DNA from: Pseudomonadota bacterium
Lineage (GTDB): Bacteria; Pseudomonadota; Gammaproteobacteria; Acidiferrobacterales; Acidiferrobacteraceae
Direction: 5' to 3'
Length of the DNA stretch: 64,000 bases
Assembly: GCA_021819245.1 (NCBI GenBank)
Contig: JAKARI010000009.1
Coordinates: 1 to 64,000 of the forward strand
The notes below the pieces were generated by a model. The model saw only the letters and a program-made list of their open reading frames with translations. It had not been told where the DNA came from and ran no database searches. A program made the position numbers and the translations under genes. Below are positions 54,850-64,000 of this stretch, piece after piece (the first letter of the stretch is position 1; every line of letters begins with the position of its first letter).

Positions 54850-56145
54850 TCAGCCTATGTGGCCAGTAAGCATGTACAGGATAAGGCCCACGACCCCGCC
54901 CACCAGGGTGCCGTTGATGCGGATAAATTGGAGGTCGCGCCCGATATTCAGTTCGATCTGGTCGACCAGGAAGGCATCATCCCAGGCCTTGGCCTGCGCC
55001 GCTATGAAAAGTCCCACCGCGCGCCGGTAGCGTGCGATGATCTGCGGTATAGAGGATGCGATCTCGGCATCTATCCAGGCGTGCAGGGCGGGACGATCGG
55101 CCAGGGAGGCCGCCAGATCACGCAGGGCCACGGCAAGCGCGTCGGCCGCCTTGAATCGGCCGTCCCGATCTTCGAGTTGCCCTTGCAGCCATTCCTGAAG
55201 CCCGTTCCAGAGGGTGGTGAATACGGCCTCCATTCCCGGGCTTAAGACCAGATCGGCCTGCATGGTCTGAATGCGTGCGCGAAACGTACGGTCCGTTTTG
55301 AGCCTGTCGCTGATGTCCGCCACGGCCTCGTCAAAACGCCGGCGCAGCGCATGATCGTGATCGTCATGGACGGCCTGTAAGAGCGTCTGCAGGGCGTCAT
55401 AGAGCCTCTGGAGGATCGCGCGGCCGACGCGTTCGTCAAGATTGAGGGTCGATGGCACGAATTCCATGTGGCGCGCTATGGCGTAGACCAGCTCCTGACG
55501 CACGTCGTCGTGCTGCAGAAATTGATAGAGTTGCGCGAGCGCCTCATCGAGCAGCCACTGGTGGCGCCGGTTTTCGGAAAGCGCGTCCAGGATATGTCCG
55601 GCGATAAGGCCCGTATCCAGGGTCTCGAATCCGGACGTCAGCGCGCCGGCGAGAAAGTCGCGCGCCTGTTTTTGATCGATTGCCGAGAGCAGGTGGCGTG
55701 CCAGAGGGGCGACATAGGCCTGAATGCGCGCGAGATTCTCCTCGCGCAGGCACCACTTGGCGATACGCCGGCCGGGCTTAAACGCGTGAATGCCGGCGCG
55801 CACCTGGTCTGCCGAGAGGAACTGCGACTGGATGAACTCCCCAAGGCTGTCGGCAATGCGCTCTTTGTTGGCGGTGACGATGGCCGTGTGGGGCAGGGGT
55901 AGGCCCAAGGGATGACGGAACAGCGCCACGACCGCAAACCAGTCGGCGAGCGCGCCAATCATAGCCGCCCCACTAAACGCCGCCACGAATCCAAGCCACG
56001 GATGCCCTGGCCGGAAATATTGCGCCCCGGCGTAGAGCAGGCCTGCCGCTGCCAGCAGGATCAGGGCCGCCCGGCGCGCAGCCCGCAAGCGCGCACGCTT
56101 GAGCGCGTCGCGTGATCGTCTTGAGGGGGGTCCTGTGACCATCAT
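54850..56145 (-). CDS. DUF445 family membrane protein
   Basis: 431 residues. Two N-terminal membrane helices (AALILLAAAGLLYAGAQYF and LGFVAAFSGAAMIGALADWF) carry the family's GALADWFAVVALFRHPLGLP and PHTAIVTANKERIADSLGEF segments. A long helical cytoplasmic or periplasmic middle follows, then a C-terminal helix (GTLVGGVVGLILYMLTGHIG). DUF445 (YjiN-like) function is not established. It is a stand-alone gene. Confidence 0.9.
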   Translation of the reverse strand: MMVTGPPSRRSRDALKRARLRAARRAALILLAAAGLLYAGAQYFRPGHPWLGFVAAFSGAAMIGALADWFAVVALFRHPLGLPLPHTAIVTANKERIADSLGEFIQSQFLSADQVRAGIHAFKPGRRIAKWCLREENLARIQAYVAPLARHLLSAIDQKQARDFLAGALTSGFETLDTGLIAGHILDALSENRRHQWLLDEALAQLYQFLQHDDVRQELVYAIARHMEFVPSTLNLDERVGRAILQRLYDALQTLLQAVHDDHDHALRRRFDEAVADISDRLKTDRTFRARIQTMQADLVLSPGMEAVFTTLWNGLQEWLQGQLEDRDGRFKAADALAVALRDLAASLADRPALHAWIDAEIASSIPQIIARYRRAVGLFIAAQAKAWDDAFLVDQIELNIGRDLQFIRINGTLVGGVVGLILYMLTGHIG

Positions 56146-56203
56146 GAATACGAGTAAGGATAGCGGGGTTGGGGCGGTTTGTCGCCGGCCCCCGGGGATT
56201 GGG

Positions 56204-58987
56204 TTAGGAGAGTGCCGCGGCTGTGCGCGCCGCCGGGACGAAGATGCCCTGCTCGGGACTCAAGCATTGGCTCTGCAGCCATGCGCCAAGCCACTCGGGC
56301 ACGGCCGCAGCGGGCATTGGGCGGGCAATCGCGTAGCCTTGCGCGAGGTCGCAGTTGTGGGCCTTTAGCCATTGCCATTGGGCCGCGGTCTCCACGCCCT
56401 CGGCCAGCACCGGACGGCCCAGTTCATGGGCCATATGGATAACACCCTCGACGATGGTGCGGTGCTGGGGGTCGTCGGGCAGCGGGGCGATAAAGCCGCG
56501 ATCGATCTTGATAAGCGCGGTGGGCAGATCAGTCAGATAGCTAAGCGAGGCCTGTCCCGTGCCAAAATCGTCGATCGCAAACTGCAATCCCCGCTCGCGC
56601 CACGCGTCCAGGGTTCGGCGGGCGTGCGCCGGATCGGCAAACGCGGCGCGTTCGGTGATCTCGAGGGCGATATGGTGGGTCGCGGTCCCGCAGGTGCGCA
56701 GCACCTCGCACACGCGATGATGGATCTCGGGATCCTGGAACTGGCTGGGCGACAGGTTGACTGCGATCTTCAGCGTAAGCCCCTCATCCATCCAGCGTTT
56801 TTGTTGTCGGCACGCCTCCTGAAGGACCCACTCGCCGAGCGGCACGATAAGCCCCGATTCCTCGGCGATCGGAACGAACACATCCGGGGACTGCGGCTGT
56901 TCCTCGGGATCGCGCCAGCGCAGCAAGGCCTCAACCCCTGCGACGCGTCCGCTGGCAAGTTCGATCTGCGGCTGGTAATGGAGCACGAATTGGTCTTCCG
57001 CGAGCGCCTTGCGCAGACGCTTCTGGAGCGATTGGCGGTCGCGTGTGGCTCGATCGAGTGAGGGCTCATACAGCGACCAGCGGTCGCGACCTTGGCGCTT
57101 GGCCGTATACATGGCGAGATCGGCGTGGCGTAAAAGCGTGTGGGGCTCGCTGTCGTCAAATGGATAGATCGTAAGGCCGATGCTCGCCTGGGTCGAGACC
57201 TGGTCTGTGCCGATACGGACCGGGGCGCGCATCGCGGTAAGGAGCCGCACCATCACGTTTTCGATATCGGACACACACGCTGCATCCCGCAGGATGACGG
57301 CGAACTCGTCGCCACTTAATCGTGCTATGACATCGCCAGTGCGCGCGGCCTGACGCAGGCGCGCGGTGACCTCCAGAAGCAACCGGTCGCCCGCGGCATG
57401 GCCGAGCGCATCGTTGATGTCCTTGAAGCGGTCGAGGTCGAGGAACAGCACAGCCTGCAGGGCGTCAAGATGGGTCGCCCCCTCGATGATCTCGGTTAGT
57501 AGGCGCAGGAAAAACGCGCGATTGGGGAGCCCTGTGAGTTCATCATAATGGGCAAGCGCCCGCAACCTTGTCTGGGCGGCATCGAGCTCGCATACCGACC
57601 CGATATCCCAGGACACGCGCGCCAGCCACTCCTTGGCGTTGTCCGATAGCGCCTCCGGAACGAGGGGACGATAGGCGATGACGCCATAATGGCGGCCATT
57701 GTGGGTAAGCGGGTAGACGATACGGTGTGGGGGATCCGCGGGCGCAAGCGCAAGGGCGAGGGCATTGGCGGAATCGAGTTGCAGGCGCCCCCCTTGGGCC
57801 ACGCTAAGCGGCGCCCCCCTCTTGTTGACGCGCGCCATCGCAATCCAGAGGAGATCCAGGTGGTCGGCAATGCTGTCTAGGATTGCGCTCAAGGCCTTTT
57901 CTGGATTTGCGCCGCGCAGCGCGGCATCGGTCAGGCGGTCGCGCAGCTGGCGGGCCAGGATCTCCCGCTTGCGCGCCGTGATATCGCGGCCGATCAGCAG
58001 GGAGCCGCCGCCGACCGCGCCGGGCAGGGAGCAGCGCACGAGGTCCAGGACGCGTGGCGTGGTATCCATACCGCGCAGCAGGATCTCATCGCGCGGGCTG
58101 CCGTGAGGGCTTTGCATGAAATCCTTCAGGCTTTCGCGGGTCGCGGAATCGGCAAATCGGGCCAGGAGACGCTCGGGCGGGACATGGATCAGGTGTTCGC
58201 GGTCGATTCTAAACGCCTCCAGGGTGGCCTGGTTGGCGAGCTGCCAGCGACCCTCGGCGTCAAGCAGACCGATCAGGTCGGGCGAGGCCTCGAGCAGGGT
58301 GTGGACGGCGGCCTCGCGGCGACGGGAGCGCCGCAAGAGGCCTTGCAGGCGGTAATCCCGCAGAATGCGTTCCCGCACCGCGGCCCCATTGAGGTGCGCA
58401 ATCTTGGTGGCGATTCCCTGGAGTACCAGTATGGCCACGGCCATGGCGATGCCGAGGAGGTTGTCATGGCCGGCGTACTCGCGCCACGCCAGGGCCAGCA
58501 CCGGGGGGATGGCGAAGGCCTCGTAGGCGCCCGGCAGGACCCCCAGAAACGGGATCGGGCCGGTGGCAAGCCCGGTCACGACGGCCACCAGAAAGGGAGG
58601 ATTGATCCCCCCGTGGGGGTAGGGGACCGCGAGGATCAAGAGGGCCCATAAAAGCCCATCGATCAGGAGGTGGGCCACCAGGCGGGTATGGCGGGCCCGG
58701 GCATCGAGCCCCTGGTTGGGGCGCGTAAGCATGACCGGATAAAACCGCAGCACGCCGTTTACCATAAGACCCGTCAACCACAGGGTCTTTTCGAGGGTCC
58801 CTACGGGGCGCGCAAACAACAGCAGACAGGCCGTGGCCACCGCGAGATTGGCCAGCACCTGCCAGCCATAACGGCGACTGAAAAGCCGCAGCTGTTCGGC
58901 ACGCAGCACCACGCGTAAGGCGGGTTCGCGATCCGCCCCCCTAGGGGACACCCAGTGCCCACCCTCCGGCGGGTGCCCTTGGTTCAT
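56204..58987 (-). CDS. Membrane-anchored PAS-GGDEF-EAL protein
   Basis: 927 residues from the ATG at 58987; the longer frame upstream is Arg-rich and non-coding. Several N-terminal membrane helices (about 42-195, MASE-like by layout) precede a PAS domain (225-340), a GAF-like region (345-470), GGDEF (475-640) and EAL (650-915). The GGDEF motif reads SGDEF (558-562), a variant still active in many diguanylate cyclases. An I-site RTGD is at 549-552. The EAL motif is at 686-688, with DDFGTGQASL further on. It is a second bifunctional-looking c-di-GMP protein in the window. Confidence 0.9.
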   Translation of the reverse strand: MNQGHPPEGGHWVSPRGADREPALRVVLRAEQLRLFSRRYGWQVLANLAVATACLLLFARPVGTLEKTLWLTGLMVNGVLRFYPVMLTRPNQGLDARARHTRLVAHLLIDGLLWALLILAVPYPHGGINPPFLVAVVTGLATGPIPFLGVLPGAYEAFAIPPVLALAWREYAGHDNLLGIAMAVAILVLQGIATKIAHLNGAAVRERILRDYRLQGLLRRSRRREAAVHTLLEASPDLIGLLDAEGRWQLANQATLEAFRIDREHLIHVPPERLLARFADSATRESLKDFMQSPHGSPRDEILLRGMDTTPRVLDLVRCSLPGAVGGGSLLIGRDITARKREILARQLRDRLTDAALRGANPEKALSAILDSIADHLDLLWIAMARVNKRGAPLSVAQGGRLQLDSANALALALAPADPPHRIVYPLTHNGRHYGVIAYRPLVPEALSDNAKEWLARVSWDIGSVCELDAAQTRLRALAHYDELTGLPNRAFFLRLLTEIIEGATHLDALQAVLFLDLDRFKDINDALGHAAGDRLLLEVTARLRQAARTGDVIARLSGDEFAVILRDAACVSDIENVMVRLLTAMRAPVRIGTDQVSTQASIGLTIYPFDDSEPHTLLRHADLAMYTAKRQGRDRWSLYEPSLDRATRDRQSLQKRLRKALAEDQFVLHYQPQIELASGRVAGVEALLRWRDPEEQPQSPDVFVPIAEESGLIVPLGEWVLQEACRQQKRWMDEGLTLKIAVNLSPSQFQDPEIHHRVCEVLRTCGTATHHIALEITERAAFADPAHARRTLDAWRERGLQFAIDDFGTGQASLSYLTDLPTALIKIDRGFIAPLPDDPQHRTIVEGVIHMAHELGRPVLAEGVETAAQWQWLKAHNCDLAQGYAIARPMPAAAVPEWLGAWLQSQCLSPEQGIFVPAARTAAALS

Positions 58988-59186
58988 GGCTCGGTTCGTT
59001 TTAATTATAGTCCCTGCCTTATCGGGTCGCCTGGACCCTTGAGCCCGAGCAAACGGGGGGCGGCGTTCCGTGGCCCGATTGTGGCGTATTTTGGCATTTC
59101 TGGGAAGGCGAGCACTGACATGGCAGGCCCGGCGGCGGGGCGGACTCTCGGGTCGGGGATGGGTGCCCAGCCAAGGTGATCTGCGA

Positions 59187-59846
59187 TCAGTGCCGATGGT
59201 GTCGCGCGAGCGCCGGGATGTGCGGCGCGTGCAGGAGATGGCCAGCACTCACCAGGGCCACGATTCCGAGGATGATGATGAAGATTGCAGAGAGGCGGTT
59301 TATGAGGATGAGGGTACGCGATTCCAGTTGCGTGTGCAGACGCGCGGTGACAAGACTCAAGGCGATCCACCACAGAAGACAGCCCGTAAATATCCCGGCG
59401 ACCAGAGACAATAGGCGTGGCAGGCTTGAGTGATCGAGCTGTAGGGTGGTGAAGACCACGATAAAAAACAAGATGGTGAGGGGGTTTGCGAGCGTTAGCA
59501 GGTACGATGATACAAAGGTCCAGACGACCCCAGGTCCTCCATAGCGGTGTGCCGGGGTCCGCCGCCGCGGCTGAAAGAAGAATGCGCGCGCGCCAAACCA
59601 GAGGCAGAGAATGCCGGCGCCGAGGTGAATCCAAAAGCGCGCGCTGGCGAGGAAGTTCGCCACCACGCTCAAGCTTAAGCCCGCAAGCCCGGCATAGAAT
59701 GCGTCGGCGGCAGCCGCCCCCGCACCGCTCAATATCCCCGCGAGGCGTCCGTGCGCCAAGGTCCTTTGGATGGCCAGCAGACCGACCGGTCCGATGGGCG
59801 CGGACGTGATGATGCCGACGATGAGCCCTAAAAAAAACGGTTCCAC
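59187..59846 (-). CDS. LysE family amino-acid exporter
   Basis: 219-residue inner-membrane protein with six hydrophobic helices. The N-terminus FLGLIVGIITSAPIGPVGLLA carries the LysE-type P-x-GP motif, followed by RTLAHGRLAGILSGAGAAAAD and LTLANPLTILFF. It is predicted to export an amino acid or similar small molecule. It lies upstream of, and divergent from, a LysR regulator, though 371 bases apart, so an ArgP/LysE-type regulatory link is possible but unproven. Confidence 0.88.
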   Translation of the reverse strand: MEPFFLGLIVGIITSAPIGPVGLLAIQRTLAHGRLAGILSGAGAAAADAFYAGLAGLSLSVVANFLASARFWIHLGAGILCLWFGARAFFFQPRRRTPAHRYGGPGVVWTFVSSYLLTLANPLTILFFIVVFTTLQLDHSSLPRLLSLVAGIFTGCLLWWIALSLVTARLHTQLESRTLILINRLSAIFIIILGIVALVSAGHLLHAPHIPALARHHRH

Positions 59847-60217
59847 GCTGCTCCTCGGCCAAACCGCCCGCTCGTGCGCGGCCCTGCCGTGCGGATCGCT
59901 GTTCGTTATCGTATATGGGCCACGGCCCCCCTGGGCAGGCCTGGCGGTCTGCCGGGGCGCTATCGTAAAACGGCAGGCCGCGAAAGGCCAGACGGACGAC
60001 TGGGCCCCTGCGGTTTAGGCCCGCACGTCCAGGGGTGTCCTGAGGTAAGCGGCCCCCGCCCGAAAACCGCGGAAAACGAGGAATGCGCGATGGCGAAGCG
60101 GCGTTTCTGGAGAGTTTGGGCGGGATTGAGGCGGGTGGGATTGTCAAGATAGCGGGATGCCAAGCTGCGGTGTACAGTCCCCATGCGGCCCCTATGGCCG
60201 ATTATGAGTAATGTGTC
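59847..60217. other. Divergent intergenic region (lysE / lysR)
   Basis: 371 bases, no gene supported. LysR-type regulators commonly bind such divergent regions; I did not find a clear T-N11-A site that stands out. Confidence 0.45.
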
Positions 60218-61138
60218 ATGGCAAGGCCCGACCCTCAATTGCTTATGACCTGGACGGTCGTTGCGCGCATGGGGAGCATCAATGCCGCCGCCGAGAGTCT
60301 CGGTCTTACGCAGCCTGCGGTCTCGAATCAGCTACGGCGTCTTCAAGAGTGGCTAGGTGAACCGCTCTATCGTCGCCACGGGCGCGGCGTGACGCCGACG
60401 GCCTTGGGAAAGCGGTTGCTGCGCATTGCATCCCAGATCGAGGGGGCGCTCGCCGATGCCGAGACCCTGCGAACCGATGTTCAGGGTCTTATGCAGGGGA
60501 GCCTGCTGCTGGTCGCGAGCCAGACCAATGCCGAGATTCTGCTTTTGCGGGCGATGGCGATCTTTCAGAAGCGCTATCCGATGATTACAGTCCGATTACA
60601 GTCCGGAAACTCCGAGGAGGCACGCCGGCGTATTGACGTCGCGGATCTCGCGTTTGTCGAGGATGCGGTGGTCCCCGAATCGGTCCCCGGCATCACAGGC
60701 AAGACCCTGATCGAGACCGATATCCATATCCTCTTGAACGCTGACCACCCCTTGGCGCAAAGGCCAGCAGACGAACCCGTGGCGATTGGCGAGCTTGACG
60801 GGGTATCGGTGGTATGGCGAGAGCCGGGCTCCGGCACCCGGGAGCGTGTCGAAGTCGCGTTTCGGCAGGTGGGGCTCGAACCCGAGATCCGCTACGAGTT
60901 CAGCGCCGGTGCCGCGGTGCGGGAGGCGGTTCGCTGCGGGCTGGGCGTGGGCTTCGTATCCGCCTTGTCCGCCATGCCTGCGGATCTGTGCACCCGGCCG
61001 GTTACACCACGCATCGTACAGGCCCTCTCGGTCATTTATCAGGGCCCGCTGAGCCGCCCCGGCGAGGCGTTTCTCATGGTTCTCGAGGATATGATACGGG
61101 CCGGGGCCTATACCGGCAGGCGCCGCGAGGACCCTTGA
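60218..61138 (+). CDS. LysR-family transcriptional regulator
   Basis: 306 residues. N-terminal winged helix-turn-helix (MGSINAAAESLGLTQPAVSN, QLRRLQEWLGEPLYRRHGRG), linker helix, then a periplasmic-binding-protein-like effector domain (SLLLVASQTNAEILLLRAMA, VVWREPGSGTRERVE, GLGVGFVSALSAMP). It looks like the CbbR/CysB-like subgroup by its effector region (WREPGSGTR), where the target is often carbon fixation or sulfur genes; none is adjacent. Target and inducer unknown. Confidence 0.9.
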   Translation: MARPDPQLLMTWTVVARMGSINAAAESLGLTQPAVSNQLRRLQEWLGEPLYRRHGRGVTPTALGKRLLRIASQIEGALADAETLRTDVQGLMQGSLLLVASQTNAEILLLRAMAIFQKRYPMITVRLQSGNSEEARRRIDVADLAFVEDAVVPESVPGITGKTLIETDIHILLNADHPLAQRPADEPVAIGELDGVSVVWREPGSGTRERVEVAFRQVGLEPEIRYEFSAGAAVREAVRCGLGVGFVSALSAMPADLCTRPVTPRIVQALSVIYQGPLSRPGEAFLMVLEDMIRAGAYTGRRREDP

Positions 61139-61214
61139 ACGATCCGCGGTGGGGCGGGATTTAACGCGTGCGCAGCAAGGCGGTACAATCGGGGCCGGAC
61201 AAGGGGGTGGCTCG

Positions 61215-61805
61215 ATGGTCGGTGTGATCGATGGGCGGGGATGGCTTGAGGGGGTACGCCATGAGCGCTCACCAAATTACGATGCCCGTCCCCAGGGCAT
61301 GGCCGTAGAGGTCGTGATCGTGCATGCGATCAGTCTCCCCGAAGGATGCTATGGTGGTGAGGATGTGGAGCAGCTTTTCATGAATACCCTGGATACCGGC
61401 GCGGGGCGTTATCCTGATCTTCGCGGCCTTCGGGTATCGGCGCACGTCTTTATTCGCCGCGATGGCGAGATCGTGCAATTTGTGTCGTTTAAGGATCGGG
61501 CGTGGCATGCCGGCGTATCGCGATGCGAGGGGCGCGAACGGGTCAATGATTTTTCCGTTGGTATAGAGCTCGAGGGCACTGATCACAGCCCCTTTGAAGA
61601 CGCCCAGTATCGGTCCTTGCAACTGGTATCCGAGGCGCTGATGGGGCGTTATCCTGCGCTCGGCCCCGACCGACTCTATGCGCACTCGGAGATTGCCCCG
61701 GGGCGCAAGACGGATCCCGGGCCATATTTCGATTGGAGCCGGTACCGTGGCGCGCTGCGTTTTCAGAGGTCCGCGAGGGATGTCGGAAGGGGAGGTCTAC
61801 GGTGA
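61215..61805 (+). CDS. ampD: 1,6-anhydro-N-acetylmuramyl-L-alanine amidase AmpD
   Basis: 196 residues from the ATG at 61215, which follows AAGGGGGTGG; a longer frame starts at 61149. Cytoplasmic zinc amidase of cell-wall recycling, cleaving L-Ala from anhydroMurNAc peptides. Zinc ligands and active site are visible as VIVHAISLPEG, RAWHAGVS and AHSEIAPGRKTDPGPYFDW. Its stop overlaps the ampE start by one base (TGATG), so the two form an operon. Confidence 0.95.
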   Translation: MVGVIDGRGWLEGVRHERSPNYDARPQGMAVEVVIVHAISLPEGCYGGEDVEQLFMNTLDTGAGRYPDLRGLRVSAHVFIRRDGEIVQFVSFKDRAWHAGVSRCEGRERVNDFSVGIELEGTDHSPFEDAQYRSLQLVSEALMGRYPALGPDRLYAHSEIAPGRKTDPGPYFDWSRYRGALRFQRSARDVGRGGLR

Positions 61806-62731
61806 TGGCGATTACGCTGATCATCATTCTTTTTGCGATCGCGCTTGATCGCCTGTTTCCGGATCGCGGCCGCATCCCGCCGTTTGTATGGTATGAGGAT
61901 TGGGCGCGCAATGTGGAGCAGCGGTTTAATGCCGGGACACGAGGACAGGGCCTGGCGGCGGTGCTGGTCGTAATGGGGCCGGTCATACTGGCCGTGGCGC
62001 TCATCCGCTATGTCTTGAGTCATATCAGTTATTCCCTGGTCTATATCTTCGACATCCTGGTCCTTTACCTATGCCTCGACCTGTATCGTCTCACACGCCA
62101 GGCGGTGGCAATCTCGGAGTCTTTGGATGCCGGCGATGTGCTCATGGCCGCGACCCATCTCGAGGCGATGACGGGCAAGACCACGGGGGATGTGACCGAA
62201 CCCTTCATTGCCCAGGCGACTGTCGAGGCGGTTTTGAAGTATGCCAATAACGCGGTCATGGCACCCCTTTTCTGGTTCATTCTGTTTGGCCCGGTGGCGG
62301 TGGTCCTAGAGCGGCTGGCCGCTGTGCTCGATCGCCTATGGGGTCATCGCAGCGCCCAGTTTGCGGAATTTGGATGGGCCGCAGCGCGCCTCAATGACCT
62401 ATTGGGATGGGTGCCGGCGCGTATTACGGCGCTAAGCTACGGCATCATGGGTAGCTTCGAGGATGCCCTGCACTGTTGGCGTCGGCAGGCCGGCATGTGG
62501 TCTGACATCAATAGCGGCCCACTCCTCGCCTCGGGGTTTGGTGCCATGCACATGAGCGCGTGTGAGGAGCCCGAGGACGAGGACATGCCGGGGTTGCCGA
62601 CCGCGCGCGGCTATGTCGTCAATGCCGCCGATATCCGCCGTGCCGTGGCCTTGTTGTGGCGTGTCCTGCTATTTTGGCTGGCGGTGGCCTTGCTGATGGC
62701 GGGCGCCCGCTTGTTTGGTGTATTTGGCTAA
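61805..62731 (+). CDS. ampE: AmpE-like inner-membrane regulatory protein
   Basis: 308 residues with an N-terminal membrane helix (AITLIIILFAIALDRLFP), two central helices (VLVVMGPVILAVALIRYVLS, SYSLVYIFDILVLYLCLDLY), FWFILFGPVAVVLERLAAVL and a C-terminal helix. The WYEDWARNVEQRF and ANNAVMAPLFWFILFGP segments match AmpE. Adjacency to ampD supports the name. Its biochemical role remains unclear; it has been linked to beta-lactamase signalling. Confidence 0.88.
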   Translation: MAITLIIILFAIALDRLFPDRGRIPPFVWYEDWARNVEQRFNAGTRGQGLAAVLVVMGPVILAVALIRYVLSHISYSLVYIFDILVLYLCLDLYRLTRQAVAISESLDAGDVLMAATHLEAMTGKTTGDVTEPFIAQATVEAVLKYANNAVMAPLFWFILFGPVAVVLERLAAVLDRLWGHRSAQFAEFGWAAARLNDLLGWVPARITALSYGIMGSFEDALHCWRRQAGMWSDINSGPLLASGFGAMHMSACEEPEDEDMPGLPTARGYVVNAADIRRAVALLWRVLLFWLAVALLMAGARLFGVFG

Positions 62732-62780
62732 AAAGAGCCCTGCAGGCCCGTCGGTCTTGGGTCATGACTGGCCGCGGCAT

Positions 62781-63473
62781 TCATGCGAACAGTGCCTGCG
62801 GTGGGGGTTCGGAGCGCAGGATCTCCCAGCCGCGCTGCTCGGCGATCGCAAGCAGCGTCGGGTCCGGGTCGACGGCAACTGCGCGCGATACCGCCTCGAG
62901 TAGGGGCAGATCGTTGTGTGAATCGCTATAAAAAACGCTGTCAGCCCATGCCAGCCCGTGATCGGCCATCCACGACCGCACGCGCGTGACCTTGCCTTCG
63001 CGAAAACACGGGACACCCCCGCAACGGCCGGTAAAGTGGCCGTTGCGCCGCTCGGCGACCGTGGCCACGAGATGCGGGATGCCGAAGAGTTCGGCGATGG
63101 GCGCGGTCACAAAATCGTTGGTCGCGGTGACAAGGGCAAGCGTCACCCCCTGGGCGCGGTAGCTCTCAAGCAGCGGAGCGGCCCATGGCTTGATCATCGG
63201 CCGCACGCATTCCTCGACGAAGCGCGCGCGCCAAGCCAGCAGTTGCGATTGTGGGATCCGGCGCAAAGGCTCGAGGGCGAAGGCCAGAAATTCGCCGATG
63301 TCGAGCGTACCGGCCTTGTAGGCATCATAGAACCGGCCATTGGCATGCTCGTAGCGCGCGCGGTCGACGGCCCCGACCGTGATCAGGAACTGCCCCCAGG
63401 CGTAGTCGCTGTCACCAGCGAGCAGGGTGTTGTCCAAGTCAAACAGTGCGACCGCCAAATCCCCCCCTAACAT
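62781..63473 (-). CDS. HAD-IB family phosphatase
   Basis: 230 residues, cytoplasmic. HAD motif I is ALFDLDNTLLAGDSD (nucleophile D in FDLDNT), motif II LALVTATNDF, motif III lysine in REGKVTRV and motif IV YSDSHNDLPLLE. The helical cap lies between motifs I and II, as in SerB- and HisN-like HAD-IB enzymes. Substrate may be histidinol phosphate, phosphoserine or a lipid phosphate. It is divergent from rppH, 62 bases away, a common gammaproteobacterial neighbourhood. Confidence 0.9.
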   Translation of the reverse strand: MLGGDLAVALFDLDNTLLAGDSDYAWGQFLITVGAVDRARYEHANGRFYDAYKAGTLDIGEFLAFALEPLRRIPQSQLLAWRARFVEECVRPMIKPWAAPLLESYRAQGVTLALVTATNDFVTAPIAELFGIPHLVATVAERRNGHFTGRCGGVPCFREGKVTRVRSWMADHGLAWADSVFYSDSHNDLPLLEAVSRAVAVDPDPTLLAIAEQRGWEILRSEPPPQALFA

Positions 63474-63535
63474 TGCCGAAGCCGGCGGATTCTGTGAGAA
63501 TGACGCTATTCTAACTAGCTAACACCTTGTTGTAT

Positions 63536-64000
63536 ATGATAGATCACGACGGATATCGCCCCAACGTCGGTATTGTTCTTGCCAATGCCGAGGATCAGGT
63601 GTTCTGGGCGCGCCGCTGCCGCTGCGATGGCTGGCAATTTCCTCAGGGTGGTATCCAGCGCGAGGAGACCGCCGAGGATGCCTTGTTTCGCGAGCTTTAC
63701 GAGGAGGTCGGGCTTGAGAGCCGGCAGGTCCAGATCTGCGGGCGCACTCAGGGGTGGCTGCGCTACGATCTGCCGCGCGCCTACCAACGGTCCGGCGGGC
63801 GGCACCGGTTTCGCGGGCAAAAGCAGGTCTGGTTTCTCTTGCGGTTGACCGGCTGCGACGCCGATGTGAGGCTCGACGCATCGGCATCCCCGGAGTTTGA
63901 TGCCTGGCGGTGGGTGGATTACTGGAGCCCCATTGACGCGATTGTGGACTTCAAGCGCAAGGTCTACGAGATGGCGCTGACCGAGCTTGCGCCATTGCTC
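63536..64000 (+). CDS. rppH: RNA pyrophosphohydrolase RppH (3' end beyond window)
   Basis: The first 155 codons of a Nudix hydrolase that removes pyrophosphate from mRNA 5' ends. It begins MIDHDGYRPNVGIVLANAED, then WQFPQGGI and the Nudix box (G-x5-E-x7-RELYEEVGL), followed by RTQGWLRYDLP and RFRGQKQVWFLLR, as in RppH. The ATG at 63536 has little upstream purine, and the frame has no earlier start. The gene runs off the right edge. Confidence 0.95.
   Translation, partial: MIDHDGYRPNVGIVLANAEDQVFWARRCRCDGWQFPQGGIQREETAEDALFRELYEEVGLESRQVQICGRTQGWLRYDLPRAYQRSGGRHRFRGQKQVWFLLRLTGCDADVRLDASASPEFDAWRWVDYWSPIDAIVDFKRKVYEMALTELAPLL

Noticed and set aside
1-64000. CRISPR arrays, rRNA genes, prophage blocks
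   Set aside because: I found no regularly spaced repeats, no rRNA-like sequence and no phage structural genes in the window.

Overview
This window looks like a chromosomal segment of a GC-rich gammaproteobacterium. Supporting signs are an ampD-ampE pair, rppH, gltX followed by tRNA-Ala(GGC), ABC-F YbiT, a TIGR03623-type nuclease paired with an AddA-like helicase, and compact gene packing with many 4-nt start/stop overlaps. A sulfide:quinone-reductase-like flavoprotein, an APS-kinase-like gene and a large FAD/Fe-S/CCG oxidoreductase would fit a sulfur-oxidising chemolithotroph, possibly an Acidiferrobacter-like acidophile. That placement is inference, not shown by the sequence.

Layout. 1-7.8 kb: a five-gene ABC-2 exporter operon (membrane fusion protein, two separate ATPases, two permeases; YbhGFSR-like) flanked by two almost identical nitroreductase genes. 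These form a direct repeat with a 7164-base period. 8-13 kb: an accessory patch with less GC-rich stretches. It holds a frameshifted conserved gene, an intact IS1595-family transposase, a class II tRNA with a UGG anticodon, a DUF5343-like gene, small ORFs and a frameshifted IS110-family transposase next to tRNA-Ala. 13-32.4 kb: housekeeping genes (gltX, nuclease/helicase pair, SQR-like flavoprotein, GGDEF-EAL protein, GT39 glycosyltransferase, wrbA/hxlR divergent pair, rmuC, ybiT, polysaccharide deacetylase).

32.7-40.8 kb: a tightly coupled cluster made of a chorismatase (XanB2-like), an OmpV/MipA barrel, an acyl carrier protein, an LPLAT acyltransferase, a LolA-like protein, an MMPL exporter, a ketosynthase and a ketosynthase-like chain-length factor. 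It resembles half of an aryl-polyene/xanthomonadin pathway: starter-unit synthesis, carrier, condensation and export. The ketoreductase, dehydratase, ligase and further carrier proteins are not in the window.

42.6-44.2 kb: a convergent LuxR/LuxI quorum-sensing pair. A near-consensus lux box lies upstream of luxI and a perfect 22-bp palindrome upstream of luxR. 44.7-64 kb: small membrane and outer-membrane proteins, an IS5-type remnant, a stand-alone allophanate hydrolase, an APS-kinase-like gene, a 1285-residue FAD/Fe-S/CCG oxidoreductase, a DegP-like protease, a DUF445 protein, a second GGDEF-EAL protein, a LysE exporter, a LysR regulator, ampDE, a HAD phosphatase and the 5' part of rppH, which runs off the right edge.
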